The notes under the pieces are model-generated. The model was given only the letters and a program-made list of their open reading frames with translations. It was not told the origin of the DNA and ran no database searches. This document shows, piece after piece, positions 1 through 7,265 of a DNA stretch of 64,000 bases. This DNA comes from DASSFZ01 sp035283185 (GTDB lineage: Bacteria; Chloroflexota; Anaerolineae; Fen-1058). How positions within the stretch are numbered: the first letter of the stretch is position 1; each line of letters opens with the position of its first letter. The position numbers were made by a program, and so were the translations under genes. Location: NCBI GenBank assembly GCA_035283185.1, contig DATEUJ010000017.1:13751-77750 (forward strand). Reading direction: 5' to 3'.

Positions 1-70
1 GGTGACATTCCACGCCACACCGTATCCTCATATGGTCAGATTCCGCGCTTCGCAATGTCAGGCATTTCTC

Positions 71-99
71 TTGACACGTCCGGCGAGCGGATATAGAAT
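71..99 (+). promoter_or_regulatory. Sigma70-type promoter
   Basis: A TTGACA -35 box (71-76) and a TAGAAT -10 box (94-99) are separated by 17 bp. It lies about 440 bp upstream of corA with no convincing gene between, so it probably starts a long-leader corA transcript. Seen in sequence; activity is inferred. Confidence 0.6.
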
Positions 100-541
100 G
101 CGCGTTGGACGAGAAAACATATGGACGATTGCCTTTCTCTCGATCCGGATCATAAACAGAGACCTCGGTCTTTTCCGCGCGATGGATGATGCCTGGGTCA
201 GGACTCTGCTGACCTGATCGGCCAGCGCAGGGTGGCGCCTGCCGGCCCCCGCGTCCTCCTCGGCGCGGGGTCTTGTGTTTGTCTCTGACGTTTGCGAGGC
301 AGGTATGCGCCATCCAGTTCCACTCCAGCCACTGCGCATACAGCTCTTCGTTTTGCACCGCGCCACGGCGCCGGCCGTCGCGCCACGCGCTCGCGTGCCG
401 ACGGCGCATCGCGCCCGCGATCACGTGCCGCTAGAACCTCCATTTCAATCTGGGCGGTGAGTCTGCCCGAGGCGTGGCCGCAAACCACGGTGTTCTGTCG
501 TGGCGCACACTGGCACATGGAAACGAAAGAGGGAGGTTCCC
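100..541 (+). promoter_or_regulatory. Long structured leader upstream of corA
   Basis: About 440 bases with no credible gene separate the promoter from corA. Two hairpins are visible. GGTCAG (196-201) pairs with CTGACC (209-214). CCCCGCG (247-253) pairs with CGCGGGG (264-270) and is followed by a T-rich TCTTGTGTTTGTC, which looks like a terminator or attenuator. This would suit magnesium-dependent or other attenuation of a CorA gene. I do not recognise the M-box consensus or another named riboswitch. Bases 1-70 hold nothing I can name. Confidence 0.35.
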
Positions 542-1474
542 ATGATCACTATCCTGAAGAGAGCTGAGCACGGTCTTGAAACGATTCAGGAGATCGTGCC
601 CGGATGCTGGATCAATGTCGTCGATCCCGGCCCTGACGAGATCGCCCGCCTGCAGGCGAACGTGGACGCGCCGGCCGACTTCGTGACGTACCCGCTCGAC
701 CTCGACGAGCGTGCCCGGACGGAAAAGGATAACGGCGCGACGCTGATCATCCTGCGCGTGCCGCATTTCCAGGGCGCCGCCGCCGATGTCCCTTACACGA
801 CGGTGCCACTCGGCATTATCCTCACCGACAAGCTGATCGTGACCGTGTGCAAAGCGGAGAACGGCATCATGCGCGACCTGATCGGCGGACGCGTGAAGAA
901 CCTGTCGACCGCCAAGCGCAATCGCTTTGTGCTCTACCTGCTGCTCGGCACGGCGAACGCCTACCTGAGCGACCTGCGCGAAATCAACAAGGCCGTCGAC
1001 GCGCTGGAGGACAGGCTGCAGCACGCGCAGCGCAACGAGCAGTTGATGGCGCTGCTCAAGGTTCAAAAGAGCCTGGTGTACTTCACGACGGCGCTGAAGT
1101 CCAACGAGCTGGTGCTGCAGCGCCTGCAGCGAAGCCGGCTGTTCGAGATGTATCCCGAAGACGAAGACCTGCTCGAAGACGCGCTGACGGAGACACAGCA
1201 GGCGATCGAAATGACGAACATCTCCAGCAGCATCTTAAGCCAGATGATGGACGCTTTCGCCTCGATCATCTCGAACAACCTCAACGTCGTGATGAAGTTC
1301 CTGGCTTCGATCACGATCCTGCTCAGCATCCCGACCATCGTCACCGGCCTGTACGGCATGAACGTCTCCCTGCCGGGGCAGGACGCAGGCTATGCCTTCT
1401 TGATGGTGCTCGGCATCGCCTTCGGCATTTCGCTGATCATCGCTGTCATCTTCTGGAAGAGAGACTGGTTCTAA
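542..1474 (+). CDS. corA: CorA-family divalent metal ion transporter
   Basis: This 310-residue protein belongs to the CorA family of pentameric inner-membrane Mg2+ (or Co2+/Ni2+) channels. The signature YGMN motif sits near residue 270 between two C-terminal membrane helices (about 248-268 and 278-300). A long helical cytosolic domain precedes it, and the protein ends in the usual basic KRDWF-type tail. The ATG at 542 is preferred over the in-frame start at 500 because a GGGAGG ribosome site lies just upstream. The long leader at 100-541 suggests control in the 5' untranslated region. Family assignment is firm; which metal is carried cannot be read from the sequence. Confidence 0.93.
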   Translation: MITILKRAEHGLETIQEIVPGCWINVVDPGPDEIARLQANVDAPADFVTYPLDLDERARTEKDNGATLIILRVPHFQGAAADVPYTTVPLGIILTDKLIVTVCKAENGIMRDLIGGRVKNLSTAKRNRFVLYLLLGTANAYLSDLREINKAVDALEDRLQHAQRNEQLMALLKVQKSLVYFTTALKSNELVLQRLQRSRLFEMYPEDEDLLEDALTETQQAIEMTNISSSILSQMMDAFASIISNNLNVVMKFLASITILLSIPTIVTGLYGMNVSLPGQDAGYAFLMVLGIAFGISLIIAVIFWKRDWF

Positions 1475-1478
1475 GGTT

Positions 1479-1973
1479 ATGTCGGCTGCCCGCTACGCAA
1501 TCGCCTTCACGGAAGGGAAGGCGCGCTTCAACTATCGCGTCGTCGGCTGTGTGCTGCACGATCGTCGCGTTCTGCTGCATCGAGCCGAGCGAGATGACTT
1601 CTGGGCCTTGCCAGGCGGGCGCGGCGAGCTGCTGGAGCCTTCGGCCGAGACGCTCAAGCGCGAGATGCGCGAGGAGCTTGGCGTCGAGGCGCAGGTGGAA
1701 CGGCTGCTGTGGGTCGTCGAGAACTTCTTCGAATACGACGGGCTGGCCTTTCACGAGGTCGCGCTGTATTACCTGATGTCGTTCCGGCCCGGCTGCCCTT
1801 TGTACGGCCGGCCCGTCTTCGATGGCGACGAGGAGGGTGTTCACCTGATTTTTCAGTGGCATCCGGTCGACCAGCTCGAAGGCGTTCGCCTGTTTCCGAC
1901 GTTTCTTCGCACTGCGCTGAAGTCGATCCCCGACGGCGTCGTCCACGTCGTGCATACCGATGTCGACGAGTGA
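1479..1973 (+). CDS. Nudix hydrolase
   Basis: The 164-residue protein contains a complete Nudix box near residues 47-69: GRGELLE, seven residues, then REMREELG. This loop binds the metal and catalyses pyrophosphate cleavage of nucleoside-diphosphate-X substrates. The substrate cannot be deduced. Only four bases separate it from corA, so the two are probably co-transcribed. Its 3' end overlaps the ATG assigned to the next gene by 14 bases. Confidence 0.88.
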   Translation: MSAARYAIAFTEGKARFNYRVVGCVLHDRRVLLHRAERDDFWALPGGRGELLEPSAETLKREMREELGVEAQVERLLWVVENFFEYDGLAFHEVALYYLMSFRPGCPLYGRPVFDGDEEGVHLIFQWHPVDQLEGVRLFPTFLRTALKSIPDGVVHVVHTDVDE

Positions 1974-3069
1974 GGATTCGCCCGTTGTGTTACAATCCTG
2001 CCCGGTGAAGCTCGTCGTCCAGATACCGGCGTACAATGAAGAAGGCACGATCGGCGACGTGATCGACGCGGTCCCGCGCCGCATGGAGGGCATCGATCAG
2101 GTCGAAGTGCTCGTGATGGACGACGGCTCGGTCGATCGCACCGTCGAGGCAGCGCGCGCACACGGCGCGGATACCATCCTCGGTCACGGTCACCATCGCG
2201 GCCTGGCGGCAACGTTCCAGGCCGGCCTGGACGCATCACTGCGCCTGGGCGCCGACATCGTCGTCAACCTCGACGCCGACCTTCAATATCCGCCGGATCA
2301 GATTCCCGCGCTCATCGCGCCGATTCTGTCCGGCCGCGCAGACATCGTCATCGGCGATCGGCGCGTGGATCAGGTCGAGCATTTTTCTCCCCTCAAGCGA
2401 TTTCTTCACAAACTCGGTTCGTGGGTGGCGCGGCGGGCATCGGGCACCGAAGTGCCCGACGCGCCCAGTGGCTTTCGCGCCTACAGCCGCGAGGCTGCGC
2501 TGCGCCTGTTCGTGACGACCGACTTCTCGTACACGCTCGACAACCTGATTCAGGCCGGCCGGCGCGGGCTGGTCGTGGCGCATATCCGGGTGCGCACCAA
2601 TCCGACGCGTCCCTCGCGCCTGCATCGCGGCAACTGGAACTTCGTCAAGCGCCAGGGCGCGACGATCGTGCGCGCCTACGCCACCTACGAGCCGCTCAAG
2701 ACGTTCTTCTACCTGTCGCTGCCATTCTTCCTGGTTGGCGGTTTCCTCCTCGTACGCATCGTGGTCCGCTACGTGGAACAGGGATTCACGTTACCCGGCA
2801 ATCTCCAATCGCTCTTTATCAGTTTCGGACTGCTCACCATCGGCTTCCTGATCCTGGTCTTCGGCCTGCTCGCCGATCGCATCGGCGACAACCGTCGCCT
2901 GATGGAAGAGATTCTGTACCGGCTGCGCGAGCAAGAAATCAATAGGTCCATGCCCCCTGCAATTCCCCGAGTTCCTTCTGTTTCTCGGGATGCTCCCCAG
3001 GAACTCAAGGAACTAAAGGAACTGGAGGGAAACTCCCAGGACAGCGGTTCGATAAAACGTGATGCGTGA
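1960..3069 (+). CDS. Family 2 glycosyltransferase, dolichyl/polyprenyl-phosphate mannosyltransferase-like
   Basis: The 369-residue protein has a GT-A domain with IPAYNEE at the N-terminus, a DDGSVDRT nucleotide-sugar loop and a DAD metal-binding motif (NLDADLQ). Two C-terminal membrane helices lie near residues 245-270 and 287-312. This resembles DPM1-type enzymes that load a sugar onto a polyprenyl phosphate for envelope glycans. The start is uncertain: ATG 1960 overlaps the upstream gene and lacks a good ribosome site. GTG 2005 lies only 8 bases after a TACAAT box (1991-1996) and could be a leaderless start. The last 35 or so residues (QELKELKELEG) are encoded by a dispersed GGAACT repeat and are probably not part of the ancestral protein. 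Confidence 0.88.
   Translation: MSTSEDSPVVLQSCPVKLVVQIPAYNEEGTIGDVIDAVPRRMEGIDQVEVLVMDDGSVDRTVEAARAHGADTILGHGHHRGLAATFQAGLDASLRLGADIVVNLDADLQYPPDQIPALIAPILSGRADIVIGDRRVDQVEHFSPLKRFLHKLGSWVARRASGTEVPDAPSGFRAYSREAALRLFVTTDFSYTLDNLIQAGRRGLVVAHIRVRTNPTRPSRLHRGNWNFVKRQGATIVRAYATYEPLKTFFYLSLPFFLVGGFLLVRIVVRYVEQGFTLPGNLQSLFISFGLLTIGFLILVFGLLADRIGDNRRLMEEILYRLREQEINRSMPPAIPRVPSVSRDAPQELKELKELEGNSQDSGSIKRDA
2952..3045. repeat. GGAACT-type dispersed repeat inside the glycosyltransferase gene
   Basis: Tandem GGAACT units separated by three bases (CAGGAACTCAAGGAACTAAA and onward) face partly complementary AGTTCC-containing sequence upstream (2960-2990), giving an imperfect inverted repeat. The same unit recurs at 28053-28095, 31918-31938 and 59566-59632. 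Here it encodes the tail of the protein in frame. Confidence 0.6.
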
Positions 3070-3072
3070 AAC

Positions 3073-3112
3073 GTGATCACGTGATCACGTAATCACGTAA
3101 TCACGTGATCAC
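3073..3112. repeat. Tandem array of five 8-bp palindromic units
   Basis: Five exact 8-bp units run head to tail: GTGATCAC twice, GTAATCAC twice, GTGATCAC once. They fill the 46-bp gap between two convergent genes. Each GTGATCAC is self-complementary, so the array can fold on either strand and may act as a bidirectional terminator. The adjoining AAACGTGATGCGTGAAACGT is echoed in inverted orientation at about 63778-63800. Confidence 0.8.
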
Positions 3113-3115
3113 GTA

Positions 3116-4099
3116 TCAGGGAACTGCGCCCAGCTCGACGAGGCCGTCGAACGCCGAGCCGTAGAATCCCACGTAGGTATCCATCTGCGAAGCCCAGTAA
3201 TCGGCGACGTGCGCTCCGCGCCCGACGACGAACGTGTTGGGCACGCCCTGCTGATCGAGGATGGCATGCAGCTCGGCCGTCTGCTGCAATGCCCAATCCC
3301 TATCGCCCGCGTCGAGGAAGATTCGCGTGCCGCGCAGCGCGCGCACAGCGGCCTGTTCGGTCTGGACGATGTCGATCGGATCGAAGACGGGGCCGGACAG
3401 GCTGACCGCCAGCGCCGACGAATGCCCGCCGACGGCCGAGAACAGGTCAGGATTGCGGAACGCGATCTCGAGCGCCCACACGGCGCCGCGCGAGATGCCG
3501 CCGATGGCGCGGCCCTCTTTGCTCCCCAGCGTGTTGTAGACCGTGTCGACGTACGGGATCACTTCTTCGATCATGACCTGCTCCCAGGAGCCGGCCCCGC
3601 CGCTGGTGTTGCCGTACACGCCATTCACGTCGCCGCGCGGCAGGACGATCATGAATGGCGGCGCACGGCGCGAGACGATTGCTCGATCCAGCGCATCCTT
3701 CAAGCCCAGGTCCAGCCAGTGCCGCTCGTCGAAATCCGGGCTGCCGTGCATCAAGTAGGCGACAGGGTAGCGCGTGCGCGTATCGTAGCAGGGTGGGAAG
3801 TAGATCGCATACGCGACCTGCCCGCCTGACGCAACTGTGCTGGGAACCTGGCCGCCGTCGACGCGGCCTGTCGTCTCGGCGCAGCCGGGAGTGGGAGATG
3901 GCGTCTGAGTAGGCTCCGGCGTCGGGGTCGGCTCTGGCGTTAGCGTGGGGGTCGGTTCAAGTGTGGCGGTCGGTGTCGGTGACGGTGGGAGCTGTGCGAC
4001 GACGATCGGCTTCGGCGTGCGCGCCAGATCGGCGCATCCGGCCAACAAGACGAGCGCGAGCAGGATCACGGCCCGCGCCAGGTGAAGCGATAATATCAC
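3116..4099 (-). CDS. Secreted esterase-family lipoprotein (alpha/beta hydrolase, esterase D/enterochelin-esterase type)
   Basis: A signal peptide ends in the lipobox LLAGC (cysteine near residue 22), so this is a predicted lipoprotein. A Pro/Thr-rich stalk (about residues 40-72) leads to an alpha/beta-hydrolase domain of the putative-esterase family. The nucleophile elbow is GISRG near residue 203, a likely acid is in DAGDRDW, and a late histidine (GAHVADYW) completes a plausible triad. The GTG start at 4099 follows the upstream peptidase stop by three bases, so the two genes form an operon. The substrate is unknown; a cell-surface ester or siderophore-like compound is possible. Confidence 0.85.
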   Translation of the reverse strand: MILSLHLARAVILLALVLLAGCADLARTPKPIVVAQLPPSPTPTATLEPTPTLTPEPTPTPEPTQTPSPTPGCAETTGRVDGGQVPSTVASGGQVAYAIYFPPCYDTRTRYPVAYLMHGSPDFDERHWLDLGLKDALDRAIVSRRAPPFMIVLPRGDVNGVYGNTSGGAGSWEQVMIEEVIPYVDTVYNTLGSKEGRAIGGISRGAVWALEIAFRNPDLFSAVGGHSSALAVSLSGPVFDPIDIVQTEQAAVRALRGTRIFLDAGDRDWALQQTAELHAILDQQGVPNTFVVGRGAHVADYWASQMDTYVGFYGSAFDGLVELGAVP

Positions 4100-4102
4100 G
4101 GC

Positions 4103-5473
4103 CTATTGCCCTAGCAGAGTCATGAAGTGGATCGACGCTTCGATTCCCCGATAGAAGTTGGGCAAGTAGAACTTCTCGTTGGGAGCATGCAGGTTGTCAT
4201 CGCTCAGACCCAGGCCCATCAGCACTGTGTCGATGCCGAGCAAATGCTTGAGCGAGGCGACGACCGGGATCGAGCCGCCTTCGCGAATAAACACCGGCCT
4301 GCTGCCGAAAGCCTTCTCCAGCGCCGCCGCCGCCACCTTCATCGGCGGGGCATTCCGGTCGATGAGAATGCCCTGCCCGCCGTGCAATGTCTTCGTCTCC
4401 ACGCGCACCTGCGGCGGCGCGATGCGCTTGAGATGCTCGCCCAGCAGGCGGCTGATTTCGCGATGGTCTTGATCGGCCACCAGGCGGCAACTGATCTTCG
4501 CATACGCTTTCGAGGGCAGCACCGTCTTGCTGCCCTCGCCCTGGTAGCCGCCCCAGATGCCGTTGACCTCGAGCGTCGGGCGAGCCGTGATCTGCTCGAG
4601 CGCAGAGTAACCCTTCTCACCCCACGTCTCGGCGACGCCAGCCTCTCTCCTGAACTTCTCGTCGCTGAACGGCGTCTGAGACAGCGCCCGGCGCTCGTCG
4701 GCGTCGAGCGGGCGAACTTTGTCGTAGAATCCCGGCACAGTGACGCGTCCGTCTCGATCCTTGAGCGAGGCGATCATCTCCGCCAGCGCCTGGATCGGGT
4801 TGTAGATCGCCCCGCCGAACGATCCGGAGTGCAGGTCGCCTGCCGGCCCGGTCACCTCGACCTGGATGTACGACAATCCGCGCAGGCCGTAGACGATGCC
4901 GGGCAGGTCGGGCCGGGGCATGTGCGAATCGGAAATCAGCGCGAGATCGGCAGCCAGCTCTGGCTTATGCGCCTCGATGAACGGGTCCAGGCTCGGCCCG
5001 CCGATCTCTTCCTCGCCTTCGACGAGGAACTTGACGTTGATCGGCAGGCTGCCGGCCGTGCTCATGAGGCACTCGACGGCCTTGACGTGGGCCATGATCT
5101 GGCCTTTGTCGTCCGACGCGCCGCGCGCGTACAGGTTGTCTCCTCGCACCACCGGCTCGAACGGTTCCGAATGCCACAGATCGATGGGATCGACCGGCTG
5201 CACGTCGTAGTGACCGTAAATCAGCAGGGTTGGCCGGTCGCGGCCAGCGCCCAGCCATTCGGCCAGCACGATCGGATGACCGGACGTCGGGCGCACCTCG
5301 GCGCGCGCCAGGCCGATCGACTTGAAATGGTCGGCCAGCCAGGCCGCGGCGCTCTGAATATCCGTCCGGTGATTCGGCTGGGCGCTGATGCTGGGGATAG
5401 ACAGTAGTTGCTTGAGTTCCGCGAGGTGTTGCTCCCGATGGGAGCGCGCATACTGCAGGGCGTCGCCTGACAT
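4103..5473 (-). CDS. M20-family metallopeptidase (dipeptidase/carboxypeptidase-like)
   Basis: The 456-residue cytosolic protein is of the M20/M28 zinc peptidase type. Recognisable parts are YGHYDVQP (first metal ligand and catalytic Asp), GASDDKGQ (bridging Asp), VEGEEEIGGPS (catalytic Glu and a ligand), SDSHMP and a C-terminal HAPNE (last His ligand). The dimerisation lid spans about residues 200-350. ATG 5473 is chosen over the longer ORF start (5530) because GGAG precedes it at proper spacing. It is upstream of, and probably co-transcribed with, the esterase lipoprotein. Likely substrates are dipeptides or acylated amino acids. Confidence 0.92.
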   Translation of the reverse strand: MSGDALQYARSHREQHLAELKQLLSIPSISAQPNHRTDIQSAAAWLADHFKSIGLARAEVRPTSGHPIVLAEWLGAGRDRPTLLIYGHYDVQPVDPIDLWHSEPFEPVVRGDNLYARGASDDKGQIMAHVKAVECLMSTAGSLPINVKFLVEGEEEIGGPSLDPFIEAHKPELAADLALISDSHMPRPDLPGIVYGLRGLSYIQVEVTGPAGDLHSGSFGGAIYNPIQALAEMIASLKDRDGRVTVPGFYDKVRPLDADERRALSQTPFSDEKFRREAGVAETWGEKGYSALEQITARPTLEVNGIWGGYQGEGSKTVLPSKAYAKISCRLVADQDHREISRLLGEHLKRIAPPQVRVETKTLHGGQGILIDRNAPPMKVAAAALEKAFGSRPVFIREGGSIPVVASLKHLLGIDTVLMGLGLSDDNLHAPNEKFYLPNFYRGIEASIHFMTLLGQ

Positions 5474-5545
5474 ATGTTCTCCGCCAACGAGTATGCCCGA
5501 GATTATACCGGCAGTCGCGAGGTTGGGCAACGCTCACGCCGGCTG

Positions 5546-5678
5546 GTGTGCACGCAAGGTTGTCAGGCAATCAGCCGCCCCTTCGACTCCGCAGCGCGCA
5601 TCCTGAGCGGAACGCAGTGAAGTCGAAGGACACGCGCTGCTCCGCTCAGGGTGCGGCTGACATGTTTTGCGTGCACAC
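5546..5678. mobile_element. Miniature element with terminal inverted repeats, copy 1 (133 bp)
   Basis: The ends are GTGTGCACGCAA (5546-5557) and TTGCGTGCACAC (5667-5678), exact inverted copies; similarity extends inward through TTGTCAG/CTGACAT. The interior (about 5579-5650) carries a copy of the CCTTCGACT/AGTCGAAGG palindromic repeat, which looks nested. A second copy with the same ends is at 63219-63307. No clear target duplication is visible here. It is too short to encode a transposase. Confidence 0.75.
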
Positions 5679-5693
5679 AAAGCTACAGGTTGT

Positions 5694-5722
5694 TTGCCAT
5701 TTGATTGGAACAGGTTTATAAT
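5694..5722 (+). promoter_or_regulatory. Sigma70-type promoter of the S1-domain gene
   Basis: TTGCCA (5694-5699) and a perfect TATAAT (5717-5722) are separated by 17 bp, about 32 bp ahead of the S1-domain protein start. It lies 15 bp outside the right end of the terminal-repeat element. Confidence 0.75.
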
Positions 5723-5754
5723 GAGATTATGATTAAGTCCGCACGGGGGCGGTG

Positions 5755-7101
5755 ATGGTGGATCAGGAAGAGCATTCGGCGAGCGAAAGGAGCGCGCCTC
5801 ACAACGAAGACCACACGATGCAGCAACTACTCGACCAGCAAGACTTCGCCTTCAAGGAACACAAGCGTGGCGACGCGTTGAACGGCACCATTGTCGGCAT
5901 CGAAGCCAACGAGATCCTGGTCGACATCGGATCGAAATCCGAAGGTGTGATCAACATTCGCGAGATGGAAGGCGTCCCGACTGAAGTGCTGGCCGAGCTG
6001 AAGGTCGGGGACCCGGTGCAGGCCGTGGTGGTTGCGCCGGAGGATCGCAACGGGCGCGTCGTGCTGGCTCTCAGCCGCACACACACCGATCGAGACTGGA
6101 GAGAGGCAGAAACGCTCCATAGCTCGCAGCAGGTGTTTGAGGGCGTCGTCGCGGGACACAACAAGGGTGGACTGATCGTCAAGATCGGCAAGGTGCGGGG
6201 ATTCGTGCCGGCGTCCCAGCTTGTGTCGCGAGGCAGCAGAGGCGAGGGCGGCGAGCCGGGGGCTAACTCGAAGGAAAACCGGCTTGCGGCCTTAACCGGA
6301 CAAAAGCTGCAGCTCAAGATCATCGAGCTCGACCGCCAGCGCAATCGCCTGATCTTGTCCGAGCGGGCCGCCATGCGCGACTGGCGCAAAACCCAGAAGG
6401 AGAAGCTCCTCTCCGAACTCCGAGAAGGCGACGTGCGCGAAGGCCGCGTGATCAGCCTGGCCGAGTTTGGCGCGTTCATCGACCTGGGGGGCGCGGATGG
6501 ATTGGCGCACCTCTCGGAATTGTCCTGGAAACGCGTCAACCACCCCCGGGAAGTCCTCAAGGTGGGCCAGATCGTGCGGGTGCAGGTCATCCACATCGAT
6601 CCGGAGCGAAAGCGCATCGGCTTGAGCCTCAAGCGGGTGGAAGCGGATCCATGGTCTCATTTGGAAAGCCGTTACCAGGTTGGGCAACTGGTGGAAGGCA
6701 CCATCACGAAGCTGGCGAAGTTCGGCGCCTTCGCGCGCATTCAGGGCGATGAGGAAATCGAGGGGCTGATTCATATCTCAGAGCTGTCCGACAGCCATAT
6801 CGCGCATCCCAAGGAAGTCGTCCGGGAAGGGCAACTGGTCACGCTCCGTATCATCCGCATCGAACCGCACGAGCGGCGCCTGGGGTTGAGCCTGAAACGT
6901 GTGGCCAAGGGCGAATATGTCGATTCGGATTGGCAGCGCGGCCTGGCCGAGGCCACAGCCGACGTCGAGCCGGCCACGCCGAGCGCGCCTGAACCCGTGT
7001 CGACTGCGACTCCAATACCTGAGCCAGAGCCGCCTGAGAGTGAATCGACTGAGGCGGAATCGACTGAGAGTAGCCCGGAATCCGGCGTAACAGGTGCATA
7101 A
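5755..7101 (+). CDS. rpsA: S1 RNA-binding domain protein (ribosomal protein S1-like)
   Basis: The 448-residue protein has four S1 OB-fold repeats at about residues 36-105, 120-205, 222-291 and 306-377. The third and fourth are the most canonical (EGRVISLAEFGAFIDLG and the matching EGTITKLAKFGAFARI). It should bind mRNA on the 30S subunit and assist initiation. Four domains rather than the six of proteobacterial S1 is common outside Proteobacteria. An acidic Pro/Glu/Ser/Thr-rich tail of about 55 residues follows. GTG 5752 is an adjacent alternative start. A consensus promoter lies directly upstream. Confidence 0.88.
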   Translation: MVDQEEHSASERSAPHNEDHTMQQLLDQQDFAFKEHKRGDALNGTIVGIEANEILVDIGSKSEGVINIREMEGVPTEVLAELKVGDPVQAVVVAPEDRNGRVVLALSRTHTDRDWREAETLHSSQQVFEGVVAGHNKGGLIVKIGKVRGFVPASQLVSRGSRGEGGEPGANSKENRLAALTGQKLQLKIIELDRQRNRLILSERAAMRDWRKTQKEKLLSELREGDVREGRVISLAEFGAFIDLGGADGLAHLSELSWKRVNHPREVLKVGQIVRVQVIHIDPERKRIGLSLKRVEADPWSHLESRYQVGQLVEGTITKLAKFGAFARIQGDEEIEGLIHISELSDSHIAHPKEVVREGQLVTLRIIRIEPHERRLGLSLKRVAKGEYVDSDWQRGLAEATADVEPATPSAPEPVSTATPIPEPEPPESESTEAESTESSPESGVTGA

Positions 7102-7128
7102 AAGCCAACCTGTACCCCCATATCTCCC

Positions 7129-7162
7129 ATCACGCTGCAATCGAAAAGCGTGATATATTTCT
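7129..7162 (+). terminator. Putative terminator after the S1-domain gene
   Basis: ATCACGCT (7129-7136) pairs with AGCGTGAT (7147-7154) across a 10-base loop and is followed by ATATTTCT. It sits 28 bases after the stop codon. Confidence 0.55.
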
Positions 7163-7225
7163 ACAGGACGTCGCGCGCGAACGCCGGCCGACGTTCCCAT
7201 TATCTAACCGATGTCTGAACAATCT

Positions 7226-7250
7226 CGATCTCTGCAAGGGACGGAGATCG
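7226..7250 (+). promoter_or_regulatory. Hairpin just upstream of the clpC ribosome site
   Basis: CGATCTC (7226-7232) pairs with GAGATCG (7244-7250), four bases before the GGAGG at about 7255. It could modulate clpC translation. It does not match the CIRCE operator or any CtsR-like site I recognise. Confidence 0.3.
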
Positions 7251-7265
7251 GGATGGAGGTTTGAA

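Noticed and set aside
2..217. 71-codon + strand ORF at the left edge
   Set aside because: It spans the corA promoter and shows no protein-like features.
100..541. M-box (ykoK) magnesium riboswitch
   Set aside because: I could not find the conserved M-box core in the leader, so only a generic structured leader is reported.
3073..3112. Possible CRISPR array
   Set aside because: Units are 8 bp with no spacers and no cas genes nearby.
7102..7265. CIRCE or CtsR operator before clpC
   Set aside because: No TTAGCACTC-N9-GAGTGCTAA and no clear CtsR heptad repeat; only a hairpin near the ribosome site.
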